Under the pieces are notes generated by a model that saw only the letters and a program-made list of their open reading frames with translations, was not told where the DNA came from and ran no database searches. Positions 40,201-52,984 of a DNA stretch of 64,000 nucleotides are shown here, one piece after another. Each line of letters starts with the position of its first letter. Position 1 is the first letter of the stretch. A program made the translations under genes and the position numbers. Origin of the DNA: Hippophae tibetana (lineage: Eukaryota > Streptophyta > Magnoliopsida > Rosales > Elaeagnaceae); assembly GCA_037013495.1 (NCBI GenBank), contig JAZDXN010000013.1, positions 2,046,001-2,110,000 of the forward strand, given 5' to 3'.

Positions 40201-43200
40201 TAATTAATCTATGCATAATTTAACTATGCAAACTGTCGGACACACGCTCATGCGTATCTTCCTACAATGGCAAGGTACGTGATCGGTGAACCACCAAACA
40301 TTAAATACTTACATCCACATTGCTTCGATGTATAATATTTTGTCACTTATGTTTTATCTTACACTTTCTAGCGAACAAGATAACTTTGCCCGTCATTGTG
40401 GCAAAACAATCTAAACAAAATAATTTTGCAGTTAGACATATTGATGGAGCATTCTATAACTTGGAACTAGTAGTTTTGATACCTCAATGTACTTCAATTA
40501 TTGTCAAACTCATGATTGCATGTCAAAGCGGAGAGGCACTTCGTTGTAGATTCCTAGGTTTAGAAACACCTTATCATTTTGCACACAACCGTGTTCAATT
40601 TCATCAAGAATAGATTCATCTTCTTCTGGTCCTTGAAACTCAACAGGCCATAAAGGAGATGAAAAGGTTGGAATGCATTAAGCAAGTTTTTTTGGTAACT
40701 TGAGCATTTTATATTTGGGTTTTTAGTCGATTTCGCTATGTGAAGTTTGAAGTAATCTTTACAAACCGTACTTTCTTTGTATCATTAGTAAAAGAAATAT
40801 CTTCGAAACAAGCTTCTAGAAATTAGTTGCTTGTTATTGAAGGGGTTTTCCTAATTACAGTTGATTCCAAAATAACGAAGAGGTCTCATTTCATATGCTA
40901 CTTTTTTATGAGAGCTAATTAATCTATGCATAATTTAAGGATGCAAACTGTCAGACACACGCTCCTGCGTATCTTCCTTCAATGGCAAGGTACGTGATCG
41001 GTGAACCACCAAACATTAAATACTTACATCCACATTGCTTCTATGTATAATATTTTGTCACTTATGTTTTATCTTACCCTTTCTAGTGAACAAGATATAT
41101 TTGCCCGTCATTGTGGCCAACCTATATAAAAAAATCATTTTGCAGGTAGACATATTGATGGAGCATTCTATAACTTGGAACCTGTAGTTTTGATACCTCA
41201 ATGTACTTCAATTATGGTCAAACTCATGATTGCATGTCAAAGCGGAGAGGCACTTCGTTGTAGATTCCAAGGTTTAGAAACACCTTATCCTTTTGCATAC
41301 AACCGTGTTCAATTTCATCAAGAATAGATGCATCTTCTTCTAGTCCTTGAAACTCAATAGGCCATAAAGGAGATGAAAAGGTTTGAATACATTAAGCAAA
41401 TTTTTTTGGTAACTTGAGCATTTTATATTTGGGTTTTTAGTCGATTTCGCTATGTGAAGTTTGAAGTAATCTTTACAAACGGTACTTTCTTAATATCATT
41501 AGTAAAAGAAATATCTTCGAAACAAGCTTCTAGAAATTAGTTGCTTGTTATTGAAGGGGTTTTCCTAATTACAGTTGATTCCAAAATAACGAAGAGGTCT
41601 CATTTCATATGCTACTTTTTTTATGAGAGCTAATTAATCTATGCATAATTTAACTATGCAAACTGTCGGACACACGCTCATGCGTATCTTCCTTCAATGG
41701 CAAGGTACGTGATCGGTGAACCACCAAACATTAAATACTTACATCCACATTGCTTCTATGTATAATATTTTGTCACTTATGTTTTATCTTACACTTTCTA
41801 GCGAACAAGATATCTTTGCTCGTCATTGTGGCAAAACAATCTAAACAAAATAATTTTGCAGTTAGACATATTGATGGAGCATTCTATAACCTCGAACCTG
41901 TAGTTTTGATACCTCAATGTACTTCAATTATGGTCAAACTCATGATTGCATGTCAAAGCGGAGAGGCACTTCGTTGTAGATTCCTAGGTTTAGAAACACC
42001 TTATCCTTTTGCACACAACCGTGTTCAATTTCATTAAAAATAGATTCATCTTCTTCTAGTCCTTGAAACTCAACACGCCATAAAGGAGATGAAAAGATTT
42101 GAATGCATTAAGCAAATTTTTTTGGTAACTTGAGCATTTTATATTTGGGTTTTTAGTCGATTTCTCTATGTGAAGTTTGAAGTAATCTATACAAACGGTA
42201 CTTTCTTTGTATCATTAGTAAAAGAAATATCTTCGAAACAAGCTTCTAGAAATTAGTTGCTTGTTATTGAAGGGGTTTTCCTAATTACAGTTGGTTCCAA
42301 AATAACGAAGAGGTCTCATTTCATATGCTACTTTTTTGATGAGAGCTAATTAATCTATACCTAATTTAACGATGCAAAGTGTCAGACACACGCTCCTGCG
42401 TATCTTCCTTCAATGGCAAGGTACGTGATCGGTTAACCACGAAACATTAAATACTTACATCCACATTGCTTCTATGTATAATATTTTGTCACTTATGTTT
42501 TATCTAACACTTTCTAGCGAACAAGATATATTTGCTCGTCATTGTGGCAAACCTATCGAAACAAAATCATTTTGCAGGTACACATATTGATGGAGCATTC
42601 TATAACTTGGAACCTGTAGTTTTGATACCTCAATGTACTTCAATTATGGTCAAACTCATGATTGCATGTCAAAGCGGAGAGGGACTTCGTTGTAGATTCC
42701 AAGGTTTAGAAACAACTTATCCTTTTGCAAACAACCGTGTTCAATTTCATCAAGAATAGATTCATCTTCTTCTGGTCCTTGAAACTCAACAAGCCATATA
42801 GGAGATGAAAAGGTTGGAATGCATTAAGCAAATTTTTTTGGTAACTTGAGCATTTTATATTCGGGTTTTTAGTCAATTTCTCTATGTGAAGTTTGAAGTA
42901 ATCTTTACAAACGGTACTTTCTTTGTATCATTAGTAAAAGAAATATCTTCGAAACAAGCTTCTAGAAATTAGTTGCTTGTTATTGAAGGGGTTTTCCTAA
43001 TTACAGTTGATTCCAATATAACGAAGAGGTCTCATTTCATATGCTACTTTTTTTATGAGAGCTAATTAATCTATGCATAATTTAACGATGCAAACTGTCG
43101 GACACACGCTCCTGCGTATCTTCCTTCAATGGCAAGGTATGTGATCGGTTAACCACGAAACATTAAATACTTACATCCACATTGCTTTTATGTATAATAT

Positions 43201-43679
43201 TTTGTCACTTATGTTTTATCTTACCCTTTCTAGCGAACAAGATATATTTGCTCGTCATTGTGGCAAACCAATATAAACAAAATCATTTTGCAGGTAGACA
43301 TATTGATGGAGCATTCTATAACTTGCAACCTGTAGTTTGGATACCTCAATGTACTTCAATTATGGTCAAACTCATGATTGCATGTCAAAGCGGAGAGGCA
43401 CTTCGTTGTAGATTCCAAGGTTTAGAAACAACTTATCCTTTTGCAAACAACCGTGTTCAATTTCATCAAGAATAGATTCATCTTCTTTTGGTCCTTGAAA
43501 CTCAACAAGCCATATAGGAGATGAAAAGGTTGGAATGCATTAAGCAAATTTTTTTGGTAACTTGAGCATTTTATATTCGGGTTTTTAGTCAATTTCTCTA
43601 TGTGAAGTTTGAAGTAATCTTTACAAACGGTACTTTCTTTGTATCACTAGTAAAAGAAATATCTTCGAAACAAGCTTCT
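37239..43679 (+). repeat. Block 7: first copy of 9-unit higher-order repeat
   Basis: 6441 bp. Starts: 37239 E, 37955 E, 38671 B, 39387 A' (715), 40102 B, 40818 A' (714), 41532 B, 42248 C, 42964 E-like. Private variants pair these with the next block at a distance of 6441 bp: 'cctacaatgg' and 'gcttcgatg' at 40102 with 46543; 'ggccaacctatataaa' at 40818 with 47259; 'gatgcatcttc' and 'gaatacatt' at 39387 with 45828. The units at 37239 and 37955 are themselves a local tandem copy in their first parts. Confidence 0.9.
37647..37844 (-). other. 65-codon minus-strand open frame, judged non-coding
   Basis: It starts with ATG (MLKLPKKFAK) and ends in DMQS. In most units a TAA interrupts it ten codons in. 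A single change ('gcatttagc' for 'gcattaagc') opens it here and in the units at 43680 and 50837 (44088-44285 and 51245-51442), which belong to the same higher-order-repeat lineage. The stretch VEFQGPEEDESILDEIEHG is acidic and looks more protein-like than the plus-strand frame, but I recognise no family. It is open by descent, not by evident constraint. Confidence 0.55.
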
Positions 43680-46600
43680 AGAAATTAGTTGCTTGTTATT
43701 GAAGGGGTTTTCCTAATTACAGTTGGTTCCAAAATAAAGAAGAGGTCTCATTTCATATGCTACTTTTTTGATGAGAGCTAATTAATCTATACCTAATTTA
43801 ACGATGCAAAGTGTCAGACACACGCTCCTGCGTATCTTCCTTCAATGGCAAGGTACGTGATCGGTTAACCACGAAACATTAAATACTTACATCCACATTG
43901 CTTCTATGTATAATATTTTGTCACTTATGTTTTATCTAACACTTTCTAGCGAACAAGATATATTTGCTCGTCATTGTGGCAAACCTATCGAAACAAAATC
44001 ATTTTGCAGGTAGACATATTGATGGAGCATTCTATAACTTGGAACCTGTAGTTTTGATACCTCAATGTACTTCAATTATGGTCAAACTCATGATTGCATG
44101 TCAAAGCGGAGAGGCACTTCGTTGTAGATTCCTAGGTTTAGAAACACCTTATCCTTTTGCACACAACCGTGTTCAATTTCATCAAGAATAGATTCATCTT
44201 CTTCTGGTCCTTGAAACTCAACACGCCATAAAGGAGATGAAAAGATTTGAATGCATTTAGCAAATTTTTTTGGTAACTTGAGCATTTTCTATTTGGGTTT
44301 TTAGTCAATTTCTCTATGTGAAGTTTGAAGTAATATTTACAAACGGTACTTTCTTTGTATCATTAGTAAAAGAAATATCTTCGAAACAAGCTTCTAGAAA
44401 TTAGTTGCTTGTTATTGAAGGGGTTTTCCTAATTACAGTTGATTCCAATATAACGAAGAGGTCTCATTTCATATGCTACTTTTTTTATGAGAGCTAATTA
44501 ATCTATGCATAATTTAACGATGCAAACTGTCGGACACACGCTCCTGCGTATCTTCCTTCAATGGCAAGGTACGTGATCGGTTAACCACGAAACATTAAAT
44601 ACTTACATCCACATTGCTTTTATGTATAATATTTTGTCACTTATGTTTTATCTTACACTTTCTAGCGAACAAGATATATTTGCTCGTCATTGTGGCAAAC
44701 CTATATAAACAAAATCATTTTGCAGGTAGACATATTGATGGAGCATTCTATAACTTGGAACCTGTAGTTTGGATACCTCAATGTACTTCAATTATGGTCA
44801 AACTCATGATTGCATGTCAAAGCGGAGAGGCACTTCGTTGTAGATTCCTAGGTTTAGAAACACCTTATCCTTTTGCACACAACCGTGTTCAATTTCATCA
44901 AGAATAGATTCATCTTCTTCTGGTCCTTGAGACTCAACAGGCCATAAAGGAGATGAAAAGGTTGGAATGCATTAAGCAAGTTTTTTTGGTAACTTGAGCA
45001 TTTTATATTTGGGTTTTTAGTAGATTTCTCTATGTGAAGTTTGAAGTAATCTATACAAACGGTACTTTCTTTGTATCATTAGTAAAAGAAATATCTTCGA
45101 AACAAGCTTCTAGAAATTAGTTGCTTGTTATTGAAGGGGTTTTCCTAATTACAGTTGGTTCCAAAATAACGAAGAGGTCTCATTTCATTTGCTACTTTTT
45201 TTATGAGAGCTAATTAATCTATGCATAATTTAACTATGCAAACTGTCGGACACACGCTCATGCGTATCTTCCTTCAATGGCAAGGTACGTGATCGGTGAA
45301 CCACCAAACATTAAATACTTACATCCACATTGCTTCTATGTATAATATTTTGTCACTTATGTTTTATCTTACACTTTCTAGCGAACAAGATATCTTTGCC
45401 CGTCATTGTGGCAAAACAATCTAAACAAAATAATTTTGCAGTTAGACATATTGATGGAGCATTCTATAACTTGGAACTAGTAGTTTTGATACCTCAATGT
45501 ACTTCAATTATTGTCAAACTCATGATTGCATGTCAAAGCGGAGAGGCACTTCGTTGTAGATTCCTAGGTTTAGAAACACCTTATCATTTTGCACACAACC
45601 GTGTTCAATTTCATCAAGAATAGATTCATCTTCTTCTGGTCCTTGAAACTCAACAGGCCATAAAGGAGATGAAAAGGTTGGAATGCATTAAGCAAGTTTT
45701 TTTGGTAACTTGAGCATTTTATATTTGGGTTTTTAGTCGATTTCGCTATGTGAAGTTTGAAGTAATCTTTACAAACGGTACTTTCTTTGTATCATTAGTA
45801 AAAGAAATATCTTCGAAACAAGCTTCTAGAAATTAGTTGCTTGTTATTGAAGGGGTTTTCCTAATTACAGTTGATTCCAAAATAACGAAGAGGTCTCATT
45901 TCATATGCTACTTTTTTTATGAGAGCTAATTAATCTATGCATAATTTAAGGATGCAAACTGTCAGACACACGCTCCTGCGTATCTTCCTTCAATGGCAAG
46001 GTACGTGATCGGTGAACCACCAAACATTAAATACTTACATCCACATTGCTTCTATGTATAATATTTTGTCACTTATGTTTTATCTTACCCTTTCTAGTGA
46101 ACAAGATATATTTGCCCGTCATTGTGGCAAACCTATATAAAAAAATCATTTTGCAGGTAGACATATTGATGGAGCATTCTATAACTTGGAACCTGTAGTT
46201 TTGATACCTCAATGTACTTCAATTATGGTCAAACTCATGATTGCATGTCAAAGCGGAGAGGCACTTCGTTGTAGATTCCAAGGTTTAGAAACACCTTATC
46301 CTTTTGCATACAACCGTGTTCAATTTCATCAAGAATAGATGCATCTTCTTCTAGTCCTTGAAACTCAATAGGCCATAAAGGAGATGAAAAGGTTTGAATA
46401 CATTAAGCAAATTTTTTTGGTAACTTGAGCATTTTATATTTGGGTTTTTAGTCGATTTCGCTATGTGAAGTTTGAAGTAATCTGTACAAACGGTACTTTC
46501 TTTGTATCATTAGTAAAAGAAATATCTTCGAAACAAGCTTCTAGAAATTAGTTGCTTGTTATTGAAGGGGTTTTCCTAATTACAGTTGGTTCCAAAATAA

Positions 46601-49600
46601 CGAAGAGGTCTCATTTCATATGCTACTTTTTTTATGAGAGCTAATTAATCTATGCATAATTTAACTATGCAAACTGTCGGACACACGCTCATGCGTATCT
46701 TCCTACAATGGCAAGGTACGTGATCGGTGAACCACCAAACATTAAATACTTACATCCACATTGCTTCGATGTATAATATTTTGTCACTTATGTTTTATCT
46801 TACACTTTCTAGCGAACAAGATATCTTTGCCCGTCATTGTGGCAAAACAATCTAAACAAAATAATTTTGCAGTTAGACATATTGATGGAGCATTCTATAA
46901 CTTGGAACTAGTAGTTTTGATACCTCAATGTACTTCAATTATTGTCAAACTCATGATTGCATGTCAAAGCGGAGAGGCACTTCGTTGTAGATTCCTAGGT
47001 TTAGAAACACCTTATCATTTTGCACACAACCGTGTTCAATTTCATCAAGAATAGATTCATCTTCTTCTGGTCCTTGAAACTCAACAGGCCATAAAGGAGA
47101 TGAAAAGGTTGGAATGCATTAAGCAAGTTTTTTTGGTAACTTGAGCATTTTATATTTGGGTTTTTAGTCGATTTCGCTATGTGAAGTTTGAAGTAATCTT
47201 TACAAACGGTACTTTCTTTGTATCATTAGTAAAAGAAATATCTTCGAAACAAGCTTCTAGAAATTAGTTGCTTGTTATTGAAGGGGTTTTCCTAATTACA
47301 GTTGATTCCAAAATAACGAAGAGGTCTCATTTCATATGCTACTTTTTTATGAGAGCTAATTAATCTATGCATAATTTAAGGATGCAAACTGTCAGACACA
47401 CGCTCCTGCGTATCTTCCTTCAATGGCAAGGTACGTGATCGGTGAACCACCAAACATTAAATACTTACATCCACATTGCTTCTATGTATAATATTTTGTC
47501 ACTTATGTTTTATCTTACCCTTTCTAGTGAACAAGATATATTTGCCCGTCATTGTGGCCAACCTATATAAAAAAATCATTTTGCAGGTAGACATATTGAT
47601 GGAGCATTCTATAACTTGGAACCTGTAGTTTTGATACCTCAATGTACTTCAATTATGGTCAAACTCATGATTGCATGTCAAAGCGGAGAGGCACTTCGTT
47701 GTAGATTCCTAGGTTTAGAAACACCTTATCCTTTTGCACACAACTGTATTCAATTTCATTAAAAATAGATTCATCTTCTTCTAGTCCTTGAAACTCAACA
47801 GGCCATAAAGGAGATGAAAAGGTTGGAATGCATTAAGCAAATTTTTTTGGTAACTTGAGCATTTTATATTTGGGTTTTTAGTCAATTTCCCTATGTGAAG
47901 TTTGAAGTAATCTTTACAAACGGTACTTTCTTTGTATCATTAGTAAAAGAAATATTTTCGAAACAAGCTTCTAGAAATTAGTTGCTTGTTATTGAAGGGG
48001 TTTTCCTAATTACAGTTGGTTCCAAAATAACGAAGAGGTCTCATTTCATATGCTACTTTTTTTATGAGAGCTAATTAATCTATGCATAATTTAACTATGC
48101 AAACTGTCGGACACACGCTCATGCGTATCTTCCTTCAATGGCAAGGTACGTGATCGGTGAACCACCAAACATTAAATACTTACATCCACATTGCTTCTAT
48201 GTATAATATTTTGTCACTTATGTTTTACCTTACACTTTCTAGCGAACAAGATATCTTTGCCCGTCATTGTGGCAAAACAATCTAAACAAAATAATTTTGC
48301 AGTTAGACATATTGATGGAGCATTCTATAACTTGGAACTAGTAGTTTTGATACCTCAATGTACTTCAATTATTGTCAAACTCATGATTGCATGTCAAAGC
48401 GGAGAGGCACTTCGTTGTAGATTCCTAGGTTTAGAAACACCTTATCATTTTGCACACAACCGTGTTCAATTTCATCAAGAATAGATTCATCTTCTTCTGG
48501 TCCTTGAAACTCAACAGGCCATAAAGGAGATGAAAAGGTTGGAATGCATTAAGCAAGTTTTTTTGGTAACTTGAGCATTTTATATTTGGGTTTTTAGTCG
48601 ATTTCGCTATGTGAAGTTTGAAGTAATCTTTACAAACGGTACTTTCTTTGTATCATTAGTAAAAGAAATATCTTCGAAACAAGCTTCTAGAAATTAGTTG
48701 CTTGTTATTGAAGGGGTTTTCCTAATTACAGTTGATTCCAAAATAACGAAGAGGTCTCATTTCATATGCTACTTTTTTGATGAGAGCTAATTAATCTATA
48801 CATAATTTAAGGATGCAAACTGTCAGACACACGCTCCTGCGTATCTTCCTTCAATGGCAAGGTACGTGATCGGTGAACCACCAAACATTAAATACTTACA
48901 TCCACATTGCTTCTATGTATAATATTTTGTCACTTATGTTTTATCTTACACTTTCTAGCGAACAAGATATCTTTGCTCGTCATTGTGGCAAAACAATCTA
49001 AACAAAATAATTTTGCAGTTAGACATATTGATGGAGCATTCTATAACCTAGAACCTGTAGTTTTGATACCTCAATGTACTTCAATTATTGTCAAACTCAT
49101 GATTGCATGTCAAAGCGGAGAGGTACTTCGTTGTAGATTCCTAGGTTTAGAAACACCTTATCCTTTTGCACACAACTGTATTCAATTTCATTAAAAATAG
49201 ATTCATCTTCTTCTAGTCCTTGAAACTCAACAGGCCATAAAGGAGATGAAAATGTTGGAATCCATTAAGCAAATTTTTTTGGTAACTTGAGCATTTTATA
49301 TTTGGGTTTTTAGTCAATTTCTCTATGTGAAGTTTGAAGTAATCTTTACAAACGGTACTTTCTTTGTATCATTAGTAAAAGAAATATCTTCGAAACAAGC
49401 TTCTAGAAATTAGTTGCTTGTTATTGAAGGGGTTTTCCTAATTACAGTTGGTTCCAAAATAACGAAGAGGTCTCATTTCATATGCTACTTTTTTGATGAG
49501 AGCTAATTAATCTATACATAATTTAACGATGCAAAGTGTCAGACACACGCTCCTGCGTATCTTCCTTCAATGGCAAGGTACGTGATCGGTTAACCACGAA

Positions 49601-50836
49601 ACATTAAATACTTACATACACGTTGCTTCTATGTATAATATTTTGTCACTTATGTTTTATCTAACGCTTTCTAGCGAACAAGATATATTTGCTCGTCATT
49701 GTGGCAAACCTATCGAAACAAAATCATTTTGTAGGTAGACATATTGATGGAGCATTCTATAACTTGGAACCTGTAGTTTTGATACCTCAATGTACTTCAA
49801 TTATGGTCAAACTCATGATTGCATGTCAAAGCAGAGAGGCACTTCGTTGTAGATTCCTAGGTTTAGAAACACCTTATCCTTTTGCACACAACCGTGTTCA
49901 ATTTCATCAAGAATAGATTCATCTTCTTCTGGTCCTTGAAACTCAACACGCCATAAAAGAGATTAAAAGGTTGGAATGCATTAAGCAAGTTTTTTTGGTA
50001 ACTTGAGCATTTTATATTTGGATTTTTAGTCAATTTCGCTATGTGAAGTTTGAAGTAATCTTTACAAACGGTACTTTCTTTGTATCATTAGTAAAAGAAA
50101 TATCTTCGAAACAAGCTTCTAGAAATTAGTTGCTTGTAATTGAAGGGGTTTTCCTAATTACAGTTGATTCCAAAATAACGAAGAGGTCTCATTTCATATG
50201 CTACTTTTTTAATGAGAGCTAATTAATCTATACATAATTTAACGATGCAAACTGTCGGACACACGCTCCTGCGTATCTTCCTTCAATGGCAAGGTACGTG
50301 ATCGGTGAACCACCAAACATTAAATACTTACATCCACATTGCTTCTATGTATAATATTTTGTCACTTATGTTTTATCTTACACTTTCTAGCGAACAAGAT
50401 ATCTTTGCTCGTCATTGTGGCAAACCTATCTAAACAAAATCATTTTGCAGGTAGACATATTGATGGAGCATTTTATAACCTGGAACCTGTAGTTTTGATA
50501 CCTCCATGTACTTCAATTATGGTCAAACTCATGATTGCATGTCAAAACGGAGAGGGACTTCGTTGTAGAATCCTAGGTTTAGAAACAACTTATCCTTTTG
50601 CAAACAACCGTGTTCAATTTCATCAAGAATAGATTCATCTTCTTCTGGTCCTTGAAACTCAACAAGCCATATAGGAGATGAAAAGGTTGGAATGCATTAA
50701 GCAAATTTTTTTGGTAACTTGAGCATTTTATATTCGGGTTTTTAGTCAATTTCTCTATGTGAAATTTGAAGTAATCTTTACAAACGGTACTTTCTTTGTA
50801 TCATTAGTAAAAGAAATATCTTCGAAACAAGCTTCT
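43680..50836 (+). repeat. Block 8: second copy, grown to 10 units
   Basis: 7157 bp. Starts: 43680 C, 44396 E, 45112 B, 45828 A' (715), 46543 B, 47259 A' (714), 47973 B, 48689 B, 49405 C, 50121 F. Compared with the previous block one extra B unit appears: 41532 corresponds to 48689 (both end 'cattaaaaatag') rather than to 47973. The unit at 47259 takes its 3' half ('cacaactgtattc', 'cattaaaaatag') from a 48689-like unit, so the insertion and the hybrid probably arose in one unequal exchange. Confidence 0.88.
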
Positions 50837-52984
50837 AGAAATTAGTTACTTGTTATTGAAGGGGTTTTCCTAATTACAGTTGGTTCCAAAATAACGAAGA
50901 GGTCTCATTTCATATGCTACTTTTTTGATGAGAGCTAATTAATCTATACCTAATTTAACGATGCAAAGTGTCAGACACACGCTCCTGCATATCTTCCATC
51001 AATGGCAAGGTACGTGATCGGTTAACCACGAAACATTAAATACTTACATCCACATTGCTTCTATGTATAATATTTTGTCACTTATGTTTTATCTAACACT
51101 TTCTAGCGAACAAGATATATTTGCTCGTCATTGTGGCAAACCTATCGAAACAAAATCATTTTGCAGGTAGACATATTGATGGAGCATTCTATAACTTGGA
51201 ACCTGTAGTTTTGATACCTCAATGTACTTCAATTATGGTCAAACTCATGATTGCATGTCAAAGCGGAGAGGCACTTCGTTGTAGATTCCTAGGTTTAGAA
51301 ACACCTTATCCTTTTGCACACAACCGTGTTCAATTTCATCAAGAATAGATTCATCTTCTTCTGGTCCTTGAAACTCAACACGCCATAAAGGAGATGAAAA
51401 GATTTGAATGCATTTAGCAAATTTTTTTGGTAACTTGAGCATTTTCTATTTGGGTTTTTAGTCAATTTCTCTATGTGAAGTTTGAAGTAATATTTACAAA
51501 CGGTACTTTCTTTGTATCATTAGTAAAAGAAATATCTTCGAAACAAGCTTCTAGAAATTAGTTGCTTGTTATTGAAGGGGTTTTCCTAATTACAGTTGAT
51601 TCCAAAATAACGAAGAGGTCTCATTTCATATGCTACTTTTTTGATGAGAGCTAATTAATCTATACATAATTTAAGGATGCAAACTGTCAGACACACGCTC
51701 CTGCGTATCTTCCTTCAATGGCAAGGTACGTGATCGGTGAACCACCAAACATTAAATACTTACATCCACATTGCTTCTATGTATAATATTTTGTCACTTA
51801 TGTTTTATCTTACACTTTCTAGCGAACAAGATATCTTTGCTCGTCATTGTGGCAAAACAATCTAAACAAAATAATTTTGCAGTTAGACATATTGATGGAG
51901 CATTCTATAACTTGGAACCAGTAGTTTTGATACCTCAATGTACTTCAATTATTGTCAAACTCATGATTGCATGTCAAAGCGGAGAGGCACTTCGTTGTAG
52001 ATTCCTAGGTTTAGAAACACCTTATCATTTTGCACACAACCGTGTTCAATTTCATCAAGAATAGATTCATCTTCTTCTGGTCCTTGAAATTCAACAGGCC
52101 ATAAAGGAGATGAAAAGGTTGGAATGCATTAAGCAAGTTTTTTTGGTAACTTGAGCATTTTATATTTGGGTTTTTAGTCGATTTCGCTATGTGAAGTTTG
52201 AAGTAATCTTTACAAACGGTACTTTCTTTGTATCATTAGTAAAAGAAATATCTTCGAAACAAGCTTCTAGAAATTAGTTGCTTGTTATTGAAGGGGTTTT
52301 CCTAATTACAGTTGATTCCAAAATAACGAAGAGGTCTCATTTCATATGCTACTTTTTTTATGAGAGCTAATTAATCTATGCATAATTTAAGGATGCAAAC
52401 TGTCAGACACACGCTCCTGCGTATCTTCCTTCAATGGCAAGGTACGTGATCGGTTAACCACGAAACATTAAATACTTACATCCACATCGCTTTTATGTAT
52501 AATATTTTGTCACTTATGTTTTATCTTACACTTTCTAGCGAACAAGATATATTTGCTCGTCATTGTGGCAAAACTATATAAACAAAATCATTTTGCAGGT
52601 AGACATATTGATGGAGCATTCTATAACTTGGAACCTGTAGTGTTGATACCTCCATGTACTTCAATTATGGTCAAACTCATGATTGCATGTCAAAGGGGAG
52701 AGGCACTTCGTTGTAGAATCCTAGGTTTAGAAACACCTTATCCTTTTGCAAACAACCGTGTTCAATTTCATCAAGAATAGATTCATCTTCTTCTGGTCCT
52801 TGAAACTCAACAAGCCATATAGGAGATGAAAAGGTTGGAATGCATTAAGCAAATTTTTTTGGTAACTTGACCATTTTATATTTGGATTTTTAGTCAATTT
52901 CGCTATGTGAAGTTTGAAGTAATCTTTAAAAACGGTACTTTCTTTGTATCATTAGTAAAAGAAATATCTTCGAAACAAGCTTCT
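50837..52984 (+). repeat. Block 9: start of a third copy, units 72-74
   Basis: Starts: 50837 C, 51553 B, 52269 E/H-like. The unit at 50837 matches the one at 43680, including 'ctatacctaattt', 'gcatttagc', 'attttctattt' and 'aatatttac', which puts a third 9/10-unit copy in register. The correspondence breaks at the next unit. The unit at 52269 ends 'ctttaaaaacgg' followed by 'ttctagcaa', the same ending as the unit at 55132, so it marks the left edge of the tetramer duplication. Confidence 0.82.

Noticed and set aside
44088-44285. Minus-strand 65-codon frame as a gene
   Set aside because: It is open only in three units of one higher-order-repeat lineage because of a single base change; there is no promoter or family evidence.
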